Source: Tidjanibacter sp. (GTDB lineage: Bacteria; Bacteroidota; Bacteroidia; Bacteroidales; Rikenellaceae). Taken from it: 64,000 nt of DNA. Position numbers and translations under genes: made by a program. This document shows positions 6,554 to 14,612 of this stretch, in pieces. The stretch spans positions 1 to 64,000 of the forward strand of contig JAFTUI010000005.1 of NCBI GenBank assembly GCA_017466345.1, given 5' to 3'. How positions within the stretch are numbered: position 1 is the first letter of the stretch; every line of letters begins with the position of its first letter. The notes beneath the pieces were generated by a model, which saw only the letters and a list, made by a program, of their open reading frames with translations, did no database searches and had not been told where the DNA came from.

Positions 6554-7683
6554 AAATTGGAGACATTCGCCAACACCTCATCGCGCGAAATATCATCACT
6601 TCCGAGCACCACAAGTCGCTCCACAACATTGTGGACCTCACGCACGTTGCCCTTCCACTCCATATTTGAGAGTTCGGCAAGGGCATCGGTCTTTATACGC
6701 TTTGTGGGGATGTGGTACTCTTCGCACAGCACTTTCAGGAAGTAATTGACCAACAGAGGAATATCATCTCTACGCTCGGAGAGTGGCGGAACACCCAACA
6801 CAATGACGCTCAGACGATGGTAGAGGTCTTCTCGGAAGTTTCCACGCGCAATTTCGGCAACCAAATTCTTATTTGTTGCTGCCACAACCCTCACATCTAC
6901 ATCCACATCCTTGTCGCTCCCCACGCGAGTGATTTTGCGCTCCTGCAACGCCCTTAGCACCTTTGCCTGAGCAGCCATACTCATATCGCCAATCTCGTCC
7001 AGAAAGAGTGTTCCGCCTATCGCCTGCTCAAACTTACCCTTACGCTGTTTGATTGCGGAAGTAAAAGCACCCTTCTCGTGCCCAAAGAGTTCGCTTTCTA
7101 TTAGCTCCGAAGGTATCGCCGCACAATTGACCTCCACAAAAGGGCCCTCTGAGCGGTTGCTTTGCAGGTGTATCTGTCGGGCAACCAACTCTTTACCCGT
7201 GCCATTCTCGCCCATAATCAACACCCTCGCATCGGTCGGTGCGACCATCTCTATCAGTCGCCTTAGGCGGCAGGTTTTGGGAGACTCGCCAACTATTTGG
7301 TACCTTTGGCACGATTTTTTCTTTGAGGGGGCTGTGCGTGTCTTGTTGGAAGCTGTGTTAGCCAACACGCTCCTCACACTCTTGATGAGCGCACCCACAT
7401 CTACGGGTTTGGGCACCATATCCGATGCCCCGGCGCGGAAGATGGCAAGCACATTGTCAATAGTTGTGGTATTAGAAAGCGCAATCCAAGGCACATCAAA
7501 CCCCGTAACAGCTCCCTCTGTGGGCACACTGCAAATTATAAGAGAGAACTCTTCGGAGAGTGAGGTTGCGACCTCTGGCGTGAGTTTTTCGGCAATCTCA
7601 ACCCGATAGCCTTCGTGTTCGAGCAGTTCTTTCAGAGAGTTGCGCACACTCCTTTGTGGATCAATCACAAGGATTTTTGTCAT
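6547..7683 (-). CDS. sigma-54-type AAA+ regulator with a degenerate receiver domain and no HTH
   Basis: The 378-residue protein has an N-terminal receiver-like domain (1-110), a linker and an AAA+ domain (130-370). Walker A is GENGTGKE (158-165) and Walker B is GGTLFLDEIGD (223-233). Three departures from the family are seen. The position of the phospho-acceptor Asp is Ser52, in LIICSVPTEG. The sigma-54 contact loop reads GAFTSA (205-210) instead of GAFTGA. The protein ends SRDEVLANVSNFY, without a Fis-type HTH. The receiver still has the Lys-Pro pair near 92-93. It probably activates sigma-54 promoters without phosphorylation and without binding a specific upstream site, or acts with a partner. 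There is no histidine kinase next to it. Confidence 0.88.
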   Translation of the reverse strand: MTKILVIDPQRSVRNSLKELLEHEGYRVEIAEKLTPEVATSLSEEFSLIICSVPTEGAVTGFDVPWIALSNTTTIDNVLAIFRAGASDMVPKPVDVGALIKSVRSVLANTASNKTRTAPSKKKSCQRYQIVGESPKTCRLRRLIEMVAPTDARVLIMGENGTGKELVARQIHLQSNRSEGPFVEVNCAAIPSELIESELFGHEKGAFTSAIKQRKGKFEQAIGGTLFLDEIGDMSMAAQAKVLRALQERKITRVGSDKDVDVDVRVVAATNKNLVAEIARGNFREDLYHRLSVIVLGVPPLSERRDDIPLLVNYFLKVLCEEYHIPTKRIKTDALAELSNMEWKGNVREVHNVVERLVVLGSDDISRDEVLANVSNFY

Positions 7684-7799
7684 ACGATCGTTTTGTTTTA
7701 ATAGTTAATTGTTTCGTGTCTGTTTCTTGCCAACCAGCCACACTATACAAATATGTTACCAAAATGGGTGTTTGGGTCTAATAAATCCAAAAAATGAAT

Positions 7800-7807
7800 T
7801 ATCTTTG
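7800..7807 (+). promoter_or_regulatory. -7 promoter box upstream of the DUF4290 gene
   Basis: TATCTTTG matches TAnnTTTG and would give a leader of about 160 nt for the gene at 7976. Apart from this the 290 bases between the two divergent genes hold AT-rich sequence without any gene. Confidence 0.5.
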
Positions 7808-7975
7808 TGGTCAAAGGTAATCTTTGTAATCCAAAATAAAAAAGGGTTGCAAAATGGGATTTGAGCGTCAATTCCTACGCCTATCTCCTATACTTTTAGA
7901 CAATTTTTTGACCAAATTTGTTATCGGCAGGAGCCCCCAGAGGCTACTTTTGACCTTTTCAATACAAAAATAAAA

Positions 7976-8623
7976 ATGAGAACAAACTACAATATCGAGC
8001 GCAAAAAACTCCACCTTCCCGAATATGGACGACACATTCAGGATATGGTCGAGGAGCTGATGAGTATCGAGAATAGAGATGATCGCAACCTGAGGGCTAA
8101 GGCTCTTGTTGCCATTATGGCTAACATACAACACGCTTCGAGCGAGATGCCCGACTTTGAACGTAAATTGTGGGACCACCTCTTCATTATGTCTGATTTT
8201 CAGTTAGATGTGGATTCACCTTTCCCCAAACCCACCGCAACGACCATAATGCCTCCTCCCCACAGAATGGAGTATCCCAAAGGTGGAATTGTGATGAAAC
8301 ACTATGGTAGAAATGTGAAGAATACCATAAGGGCATTGGAGCGCATCAAGGATGGCGATACGGTTGATGAGGTAATCTATAACCTCGCCCGATATATGCG
8401 CACCAAGAGTTTTGAGTATAACCAGGAGCATCCCGACAATGCGGTGATTATTCGCGACATCCGCAAGATGGCCAATTATGATATTCCCGTAGATGAAGAG
8501 GCTATCTCGCTGATGAAAAGTGAGTATAGATCGGACCATTTAGGCTATCAAAAAAAATCTGCCTACCAGAAAAAGGGCGCAAAATCCCAAAAAACAACCC
8601 GAAAAGTAACTCATACAAAATAG
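7976..8623 (+). CDS. DUF4290 family protein
   Basis: The 215-residue protein begins MRTNYNIERKKLHLPEYGRH, the characteristic start of DUF4290, a family found essentially in Bacteroidetes and without known function. MVEELMSIENRDDRNLRAKA and DFERKLWDHLFIMSDF are also family segments. The body is predicted mainly helical and soluble, with no signal peptide. The last 30 residues are Lys/Gln/Thr-rich and probably disordered. It lies 15 nt upstream of a thioredoxin-fold lipoprotein gene, so the two are likely cotranscribed, but this context does not explain its role. Confidence 0.85.
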   Translation: MRTNYNIERKKLHLPEYGRHIQDMVEELMSIENRDDRNLRAKALVAIMANIQHASSEMPDFERKLWDHLFIMSDFQLDVDSPFPKPTATTIMPPPHRMEYPKGGIVMKHYGRNVKNTIRALERIKDGDTVDEVIYNLARYMRTKSFEYNQEHPDNAVIIRDIRKMANYDIPVDEEAISLMKSEYRSDHLGYQKKSAYQKKGAKSQKTTRKVTHTK

Positions 8624-8638
8624 AGACGATAGAAGACA

Positions 8639-9790
8639 ATGAAGAAGAGTTTTGTAATAACACTCCTAAGCTTGGCTGTGTTGTGTGGCTGTAACCGCAA
8701 TAGGGTGGTGCTCGAAGGCGAGTTTGCTGCCTGCCCCAACGAGGTGGTCGTGTTGGAGAGTTTGGCTGCCAATGGCGCATTGGTTGCCGACTCGGTGAGG
8801 ACAAATGCCAATGGCTCCTTTAAGATAGATGTAGAACTCGTTGATGGCGAGCCCACTTTCTACAATCTCCGATGTGCCGAGCGCAATATACCTCTGATAC
8901 TCTCCGAGGGCGAGAGGGTTGTAGTCAATTCTGTGCCGGGACTCATCGATGGCTACACGGTTACGGGTTCTAAGGAGTCGGAGTTGGTGCGCGAGGTCAA
9001 GAACATTATGGGCTTTGGAGTGGCACGACTCGACTCGCTCACAACGCTCTATAATAAAACCTCAGTCAAGAACATCCAGCAACTCGTGGGCAAGGAGTTC
9101 TCGCAGGAATACCTCAATATCAAGCGCCGACAAATTGAGTTTATCGTCAAAAATGCAGGCTCGCTGGCGGCAATATACGCTCTTAATCAGCGCATTCCCG
9201 GCGATCAGGTGCTCTTTGGTGGCGAAAAGGATATTGTCTACTTCCGCCTTGTTGCCGATGAGGTCGAGAAAAACTACCCCACCTCCCCCTACCTTTTAGG
9301 TCTTAAAGCCGCCATCGCTCAGTACGACAACCAGTTGGAGTTGGCGACCAAAATGGGACAGGCTTTCTCTGCTGAACCCGCTAATTTCCCAGAGATTGAG
9401 TTGCCAGATATGTTTGGTAAGAAGCAGAGCCTCACCGCAATACAAAAGGATAAGGTGGTGCTTTTGGACTTTTGGAGCATAACAGACCAGAACGCCTCGT
9501 TCCGCAATGCCGAGCTCAAAGAACTCTACCAGAAATACCACAACAAGGGCTTCGAGATTTATCAGGTGTCTGTGGATACCACCAAGCCCGCGTGGATTGA
9601 GGTTGTGCAGATGCAGAAACTGCCTTGGATTTCGGTTTGTGACTTCAAGGGCGCAGGCTCTTTGGCGGTGCAAATGTTTGGTATTACGAGCGTTCCGCAG
9701 AATTTCCTTCTCGACAGAGAGGGCAACATCGTGGCTCGCAACGCCTATGGCGATGACCTCAAAAAAGAACTCGCAAAACTCATAAAATAA
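8639..9790 (+). CDS. DUF4369-thioredoxin-fold lipoprotein lacking the CxxC motif
   Basis: The 383-residue protein has a lipoprotein signal ending LCGC with Cys18 lipidated. Residues 22-120 resemble DUF4369, a beta domain often fused to periplasmic thioredoxins in Bacteroidetes. Residues 245-383 follow the TlpA/AhpC-TSA fold: KVVLLDFWS, then KGFEIYQVSVD and the cis-Pro loop ITSVPQNFLLDREG. Where WCGPC would sit, the sequence reads DFWSITDQNASF. Both catalytic Cys are therefore missing, so thiol-disulfide exchange is not expected. It may instead act as a binding or chaperone-like protein at the membrane. Homologues with CxxC are common in the phylum. Confidence 0.82.
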   Translation: MKKSFVITLLSLAVLCGCNRNRVVLEGEFAACPNEVVVLESLAANGALVADSVRTNANGSFKIDVELVDGEPTFYNLRCAERNIPLILSEGERVVVNSVPGLIDGYTVTGSKESELVREVKNIMGFGVARLDSLTTLYNKTSVKNIQQLVGKEFSQEYLNIKRRQIEFIVKNAGSLAAIYALNQRIPGDQVLFGGEKDIVYFRLVADEVEKNYPTSPYLLGLKAAIAQYDNQLELATKMGQAFSAEPANFPEIELPDMFGKKQSLTAIQKDKVVLLDFWSITDQNASFRNAELKELYQKYHNKGFEIYQVSVDTTKPAWIEVVQMQKLPWISVCDFKGAGSLAVQMFGITSVPQNFLLDREGNIVARNAYGDDLKKELAKLIK

Positions 9791-9813
9791 CCCCATCAAT
9801 AACCCAAACCGCT

Positions 9814-10551
9814 ATGTACTACTTTGCCTCGGATATGCACCTCGGAAGTGGTGCCCACCGCGACTCTCACGAGAGGGAACGTGCGGTTGTGGAGTGGCTC
9901 GATAGGGTTGCCCCAACAGCCAAGGCCATCTACCTTGTGGGCGATGTTTTCGACTTTTGGTATGAGTATAAAAGAGTTGTGCCACAGGGCTTTACACGCT
10001 TGCTGGGGAAACTCTCCGAACTGACAGACCGAGGTGTGGAGATACACCTTTTTGTTGGCAACCACGATATGTGGCAACGCGACTATTTGGAACGCGAATG
10101 CGGGGTGAAACTCCACTTTGAACGCGAGGTGGTAGAACTTTGTGGCAAGAGGGTTAGCATCTGCCACGGTGACGATATTTACGCCCGCTATTTGGGCGGC
10201 TGGACACGCATTATGAATGACATTTTCCGCTCTCGCATAGCACGTTGGCTCTTCTCGCACCTTGTGCACCCCGACTTTGCGATGCGCTTTGGTCTGGGCT
10301 GGTCGAAGGGTAGCCGCAAGTCCAAGGAGGTGGCAATGCCCTTCTTGGGCAAGGAAGACCCACTTGTGAAGGAGGCGGAGAGGCTCAACCGAGAGGGCGA
10401 GGGCATTGACTACTTTATTTTCGGACACAACCACTGCGCCGAAACGGTGGCGTTGGAGAGTGGTGGCGAGGCGATTTTCTTGGGACATTGGTTCGAGAGG
10501 GAGCCCTACGCTGTGATGGACGAAAATGGCATTGTGACACTGCAAAAATAA
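9814..10551 (+). CDS. lpxH: UDP-2,3-diacylglucosamine diphosphatase (LpxH)
   Basis: The 245-residue protein shows all calcineurin-like metallophosphatase motifs in order: SDMHLG, GDVFDFW, GNHDMW, CHGDD and FGHNHC. The R-x-x-x-x-x-x-x-H-P-D-F-A region (ARWLFSHLVHPDFAM) and overall length are those of LpxH. The enzyme removes UMP from UDP-2,3-diacylglucosamine to form lipid X, the fourth step of lipid A synthesis, at the cytoplasmic face of the inner membrane with Mn(II). It lies 23 nt behind the thioredoxin-fold gene and is followed by a terminator, so it closes the transcript begun at DUF4290. Confidence 0.92.
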   Translation: MYYFASDMHLGSGAHRDSHERERAVVEWLDRVAPTAKAIYLVGDVFDFWYEYKRVVPQGFTRLLGKLSELTDRGVEIHLFVGNHDMWQRDYLERECGVKLHFEREVVELCGKRVSICHGDDIYARYLGGWTRIMNDIFRSRIARWLFSHLVHPDFAMRFGLGWSKGSRKSKEVAMPFLGKEDPLVKEAERLNREGEGIDYFIFGHNHCAETVALESGGEAIFLGHWFEREPYAVMDENGIVTLQK

Positions 10552-10576
10552 GGTACGTTTGTACCTTATTTTTTCA
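10547..10576 (+). terminator. intrinsic terminator of lpxH built on the AATAAGGTACGTTT repeat (copy 4)
   Basis: The 14-mer AATAAGGTACGTTT (10547-10560) overlaps the lpxH stop codon (10549-10551). AATAAGGTAC pairs with GTACCTTATT after loop GTTT and is followed by a T run. This is the only copy of the 14-mer in the window that is completed to a hairpin. Confidence 0.85.
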
Positions 10577-10600
10577 ACACTGAAAACCTTATAACGCACT

Positions 10601-11500
10601 ATGAAACAATATCTTGACCTACTTAGAGCCATACGCGATAATGGCACCATAAAAGGCGACCGCACAGGCACCGGTACGAAGAGCATTTTTGGCTACCAGA
10701 TGCGCTTTGATTTGCAGAAGGGCTTCCCTCTGCTGACCACCAAAAAGGTCTTTACGAAGGGTATCATCCACGAGTTACTGTGGTTCCTGAGGGGCGACAC
10801 CAACATCGGCTACCTCGTGAAAAATGGGGTGCACATTTGGGATAACGATGCATATAGGTTCTATGGCGAGCGTTGTGCGGCTGCGGGCGTGGAGCCTGTG
10901 GGTAGGGACGAGTTTTTGGAGCGTGCCGAGCGTGCCGAGGCCTCGCCGATTGAGGGCTACCGCTACGGCGATTTGGGCTCGGTCTATGGCTCGCAGTGGC
11001 GTAGTTGGGGTGCCCCCGATGGTAGGGTTATCGACCAGATTGAGGAGGTCATCCGCACCATCAAAACCAACCCCAATTCGAGGCGAATGATTGTCTCGGC
11101 GTGGAATGTGGCGGATGTTGAGGGTATGGCTTTGCCCCCTTGCCACGTTCTTTTTCAGTTCTATGTGGCCGATGGAAAGCTCTCGTGCCAACTCTACCAG
11201 CGCAGCGCTGATACATTTTTGGGCGTTCCATTCAACATAGCCTCCTACGCACTCCTAATACATATTATTGCACAAATATGCGATTTGGGTGTCGGAGAGT
11301 TTATCCACACTTTGGGCGATACACACCTCTACTTGAACCATTTTGAGCAGGTCGAGGAGCAACTCTCGCGCGAACCTCGCCCCTTGCCCCGCCTGAGGCT
11401 CAACCCCGAGGTGCGCAGCATTGCCGACTTGCGCTTCGAGGACATCGAGATTGTGGACTACAACCCCCATCCCACCATCAAAGCCCCAATGTCGTTCTAA
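10601..11500 (+). CDS. thyA: thymidylate synthase
   Basis: The 299-residue protein carries the ThyA signature: [13 protein letters not shown] at the N-terminus, the catalytic Cys in [32 protein letters not shown] and [12 protein letters not shown] for dUMP and folate binding. It makes dTMP from dUMP using methylene-tetrahydrofolate. It is about 35 residues longer than the short E. coli type, because of an insert near residues 95-130 in the small domain, as seen in other long ThyA proteins. It is followed by a small lipoprotein gene and then folA, which regenerates the folate cofactor, so the three form a thymidylate operon. Confidence 0.96.
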   Translation: MKQYLDLLRAIRDNGTIKGDRTGTGTKSIFGYQMRFDLQKGFPLLTTKKVFTKGIIHELLWFLRGDTNIGYLVKNGVHIWDNDAYRFYGERCAAAGVEPVGRDEFLERAERAEASPIEGYRYGDLGSVYGSQWRSWGAPDGRVIDQIEEVIRTIKTNPNSRRMIVSAWNVADVEGMALPPCHVLFQFYVADGKLSCQLYQRSADTFLGVPFNIASYALLIHIIAQICDLGVGEFIHTLGDTHLYLNHFEQVEEQLSREPRPLPRLRLNPEVRSIADLRFEDIEIVDYNPHPTIKAPMSF

Positions 11501-11532
11501 ACGCTCACAGCAACACCCCCAGTACTTACACT

Positions 11533-12003
11533 ATGAAAAAATTGTTCCTCGTTCTGTTGTTGGCTGCAACTCTTACGCTTGGTGGTTGCGCCATAGGAAA
11601 GATGGTTGATTGGTATCCCGTTGACCTGATTATATATGTCCAAGATTCTGAAGGCTCAGACCTACTCAATCCCCATAATAAAGATTTTATAGCTACCAAA
11701 GTTGAGGCTGAATGGTTGGGCAAAACATACACCTACAACCATCAGGTGGATGCAACAAAAGCATATATGCCCAAATTTTATGGGCTCGAACTCAGAGTGG
11801 ACGATCGTGGCAAATATAGATTATGCTTTGGCGAATTGGGTGGCGATTCGGAGAGAGATGACGACCTCACACTTCGTTGGTCAGACGGAACAACCGATGT
11901 GATTCATTATAAAAACATAGTATATGAACTATTTGTAGAAGCAGTGAGAACCTATAAGCTCAATGGCGAGAAGTGTAATAACCCCATTGTAATCATCAAA
12001 TAG
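11533..12003 (+). CDS. small lipoprotein of unknown function between thyA and folA
   Basis: The 156-residue protein starts with a clear lipoprotein signal, MKKLFLVLLLAATLTLGGC, with Cys19 as the lipidation site. The mature part is predicted beta-rich, for example YPVDLIIYVQDSEGSDLL and KYRLCFGELGG, and resembles small Ig-like lipoproteins that are common in Bacteroidales and have no assigned function. It sits 32 nt after thyA and 19 nt before folA, so it is part of the same transcript. Nothing in it suggests a folate role. Its slightly higher AT content than the flanking genes could mean later insertion. Confidence 0.7.
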   Translation: MKKLFLVLLLAATLTLGGCAIGKMVDWYPVDLIIYVQDSEGSDLLNPHNKDFIATKVEAEWLGKTYTYNHQVDATKAYMPKFYGLELRVDDRGKYRLCFGELGGDSERDDDLTLRWSDGTTDVIHYKNIVYELFVEAVRTYKLNGEKCNNPIVIIK

Positions 12004-12022
12004 ACAACACTTTACACACAAT

Positions 12023-12514
12023 ATGAAAACCAAACTCTCGCTGATAGTTGCCGTAGCAGAGAACGGCATTATAGGTACGGGCGGCACTATGCCCTGGCAC
12101 ATAACCGAAGATTTTGCGCACTTCAAGGCTGTGACACTCGGTCACTCGGTCGTTATGGGGCGCAAGACCTACGAGAGCATCGGGCGACCTCTGCCCCGCC
12201 GCCGCAACATTGTCATCACACGCAATAGCGAACTGAGTATTGAGGGTTGCGAGATGGCTCCCTCGTTGGAGGCTGCCCTGGCGATGTGCGAGGACGAGGA
12301 GGAGGTATTTGTCATCGGCGGTGGCGAGATATATCGCCAGGCGATGCCCCTTGCCCACAAACTCTACATCACCCACGTTGGCGTGAGGGTGGAGGGCGAC
12401 ACCCGCTTCCCCACTATCGACCCCACAGTGTGGCGCGAGGTGCACCGCGAGGAGTTCGCCCGCGGCAAGGACTTCGACCACCCCTTCTCCTTTGTCGACT
12501 ACGAACGCAAATAA
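12023..12514 (+). CDS. folA: dihydrofolate reductase
   Basis: The 163-residue protein has the DHFR fold in order: LSLIVAVAENGIIGTGGTMPWH with the Met20-loop region, the catalytic acidic residue in ITEDFAHFK, VVMGRKTYESIGRPLPRR for NADPH, and VFVIGGGEIYRQAMP. It reduces dihydrofolate to tetrahydrofolate with NADPH and so complements ThyA encoded two genes upstream. Length is normal. It ends the thyA operon and is convergent with the DUF262-HNH gene, 28 nt away. Confidence 0.95.
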   Translation: MKTKLSLIVAVAENGIIGTGGTMPWHITEDFAHFKAVTLGHSVVMGRKTYESIGRPLPRRRNIVITRNSELSIEGCEMAPSLEAALAMCEDEEEVFVIGGGEIYRQAMPLAHKLYITHVGVRVEGDTRFPTIDPTVWREVHREEFARGKDFDHPFSFVDYERK

Positions 12515-12542
12515 TCCCGCAAAATACTCCCCGTTATTGTAA

Positions 12543-13628
12543 CTATTTGTTAGATTTGCGCCTATTGCAGTGTCGGCACAACATTTGGCAATTATCTGCG
12601 GTAGTCGCACCTCCTTCGCTCCAAGGTGTTATGTGGTCTGCCTCCATCGCAGACAGCTCGAATTGCCCGCCACACATAGGACAGACACCTCCTTGTCGTG
12701 TGTATGTTTCAAGTTTCTGCTTCTCGGAGAAGGCTCTAATAGAGAGGTGTTTCTCATCTCGCGTAAGGATGTAGGGATAGATACCGCTCGGCTTTGTAAC
12801 ATCATCATCAAGCAACAACCTTTGCACCTCTTTTTCTATTTCTGCGGGATTTAACGGGGCGTCTTTATAAATGTTGTACAACGCTCCCCACTCCACGGAG
12901 TTGATAATCTTTTTGTGCTTGTTGGAGAATTTTGCCTGAGCCCACGAAATTACTGATTGAAAATATATCCACAGCGCCGAAGCATCGCTATCGTGTTGAT
13001 GTCGCGCCATATACCCCTCAATTTTGTTGCCCGAAATCCACTGTATAACAGTTTCGAGATAATCTTGTCGAATTGGAGAACCCGACATAAAATCTTTGCC
13101 AACCATATATGCGGGGCAAGAATTCTTGCTGAAATAACGCTTTGCATCGCTCACCCACGGTCCCGAATAAACCGCATTGCGCAACTCCTGCTCGGTCAAC
13201 TTCTCTCCTGCAATGTTGATAGTCTGAAACCATTTGAGTTTCTCGCTGTCGGAGCCCGTACAAACATAAACCATCAGAGGATATTCGAGAATTTGCCTCT
13301 TCTCGTCACTTGTTAGGTTGTGGAAATAGCGAAACATATAGGCAAACTCGCCAGCCACATATTGACAAATACTGATGGTGCGTTGCTGACCATCTATTAC
13401 CTCAAATGTACCATCTCCACAATCTGCCCAATACATCACATTGAGCGGAAAATTTTGAGTTATGGTTGTTATTACAGCATCTCTCTGCTTCTCTTTGTAG
13501 ATAAATTCGCGCTGATAGGGTGGTCGAATGTTGAGCCTTCCGCCATAACCCACAACTCCCTCAGCACCACTATCCTTGTAGCCCTCGGTAAGATCTCTTA
13601 CCGTAATCTCTCTTAATTCAATTTTCAT
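12543..13628 (-). CDS. DUF262-HNH nuclease, partner of the EcoRI-family methyltransferase
   Basis: The 361-residue protein has an N-terminal DUF262 (ParB-like/GmrSD-N) domain with IRPPYQREF (35-42) and the hallmark VIDGQQRT (78-84). Its C-terminus is a zinc-associated HNH domain: CPMCGG (316-321), then DHITPWSEGG with His332, DNCQMLCRHCNRRKS with Asn346 and Asn355, and the second Cys pair at 351/354. DUF262 domains in GmrSD and BrxU bind nucleotide and couple it to DNA cleavage by an HNH domain, usually of modified DNA. Here the HNH is of the classical type, not DUF1524. The gene starts 3 nt after the stop of the methyltransferase gene, so both are made from one mRNA. I infer a DNA restriction role. 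Confidence 0.82.
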   Translation of the reverse strand: MKIELREITVRDLTEGYKDSGAEGVVGYGGRLNIRPPYQREFIYKEKQRDAVITTITQNFPLNVMYWADCGDGTFEVIDGQQRTISICQYVAGEFAYMFRYFHNLTSDEKRQILEYPLMVYVCTGSDSEKLKWFQTINIAGEKLTEQELRNAVYSGPWVSDAKRYFSKNSCPAYMVGKDFMSGSPIRQDYLETVIQWISGNKIEGYMARHQHDSDASALWIYFQSVISWAQAKFSNKHKKIINSVEWGALYNIYKDAPLNPAEIEKEVQRLLLDDDVTKPSGIYPYILTRDEKHLSIRAFSEKQKLETYTRQGGVCPMCGGQFELSAMEADHITPWSEGGATTADNCQMLCRHCNRRKSNK

Positions 13629-13631
13629 AAC

Positions 13632-14612
13632 TTATCTGCGTTTGCGAATGAGTATTCTTGCATATGGGTCTTTCATTCCCACTCTCTTCAAACTCAATTG
13701 TTTTGGTTTTGCTAAACCTCTTTCTACGATTGTATAAAAATGTGGGTTAATGTCGATAATTTCGAACTGCTCTGGGTTATACTTATCAAGAAATGTGATA
13801 GGCACCCCCATAACACCGTCATAGTCACACGGGATGTCGGAGGTTTTATTGACATTTATTGCATTGTAGTTGTCGTAGGTGGGGTACTCCTCGGGGGTAT
13901 AGTGTTTATACAGAATAAGTTGCTCGTGCATCTTGTCAATGTCGAGATTTGTAAACCAAGTCACACCCGACACCCTAATCATACCCTCTCGGTGGTCGCC
14001 TGCGGTTGCCACATCCTCATACTTGGAATAGAAATGCCCTGCGCCACCCTTAAAACCATACCCAAGCCACAATTTATTATCCCTAATAAGTGGGAAAATC
14101 TCTTTGTATGTAATTGCGTTTTGGTGCCCAACGATGACAAACTTTTTCTCGTATTTGATTAGTTGCGCAACATATTCACGAAAGAGAGAAAATGGCGGGT
14201 TGGTAACAACAATATCTGCTTGTTTGAGTAATTCTACACACTCCGCACTGCGAAAATCGCCATCGCCTTTGAGTGGGCGCACCTCTATCTCGCTCGCATC
14301 GGGCAGATTATTTCCGTCTTTGTCGCCATCGTAGATTTGATAGACCGCTTGTTCGCTGGTATTCATCGAGAATAAATCGACATCTTGGCTTTTGTAGCAG
14401 GTTGCGATAACCCGTTTCAAGCCAAGGTGCTCAAAATTCAGCGTAAAGTACTTGAAGAAATTGCTCACTCGGGGGTCATCACAGTTACACAGCACGGTCT
14501 TGTTCCTAAAATGCTCTTTGTAGTGAACAAGTTCGCGCTCGATGTCGGATAGCTGGGTATAGAACTCATCCTTCTTGGCTGCTTTGGCAGCAGTTAGGGT
14601 TGTGTTTGCCAT
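13632..14612 (-). CDS. EcoRI-family adenine-specific DNA methyltransferase
   Basis: The 326-residue protein contains the EcoRI-methylase family blocks: DEFYTQLSDIERELVHY, VLCNCDDPRVSNFFKYF, IVVTNPPFSLFREYV with catalytic motif IV NPPF (138-141) and the long NWGYGFKGG-like segment LWLGYGFKGGAGHFYS. It transfers a methyl group from SAM to N6 of adenine in a specific DNA sequence. An upstream in-frame ATG at 14651 would add 13 poorly conserved residues, so I use MANTTLTAAKAAKKDEF at 14612 as start. The neighbour downstream is a DUF262-HNH nuclease, not a REase of EcoRI type. The pair looks like a mobile restriction-modification cassette inserted between folA and a tRNA. Confidence 0.87.
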   Translation of the reverse strand: MANTTLTAAKAAKKDEFYTQLSDIERELVHYKEHFRNKTVLCNCDDPRVSNFFKYFTLNFEHLGLKRVIATCYKSQDVDLFSMNTSEQAVYQIYDGDKDGNNLPDASEIEVRPLKGDGDFRSAECVELLKQADIVVTNPPFSLFREYVAQLIKYEKKFVIVGHQNAITYKEIFPLIRDNKLWLGYGFKGGAGHFYSKYEDVATAGDHREGMIRVSGVTWFTNLDIDKMHEQLILYKHYTPEEYPTYDNYNAINVNKTSDIPCDYDGVMGVPITFLDKYNPEQFEIIDINPHFYTIVERGLAKPKQLSLKRVGMKDPYARILIRKRR

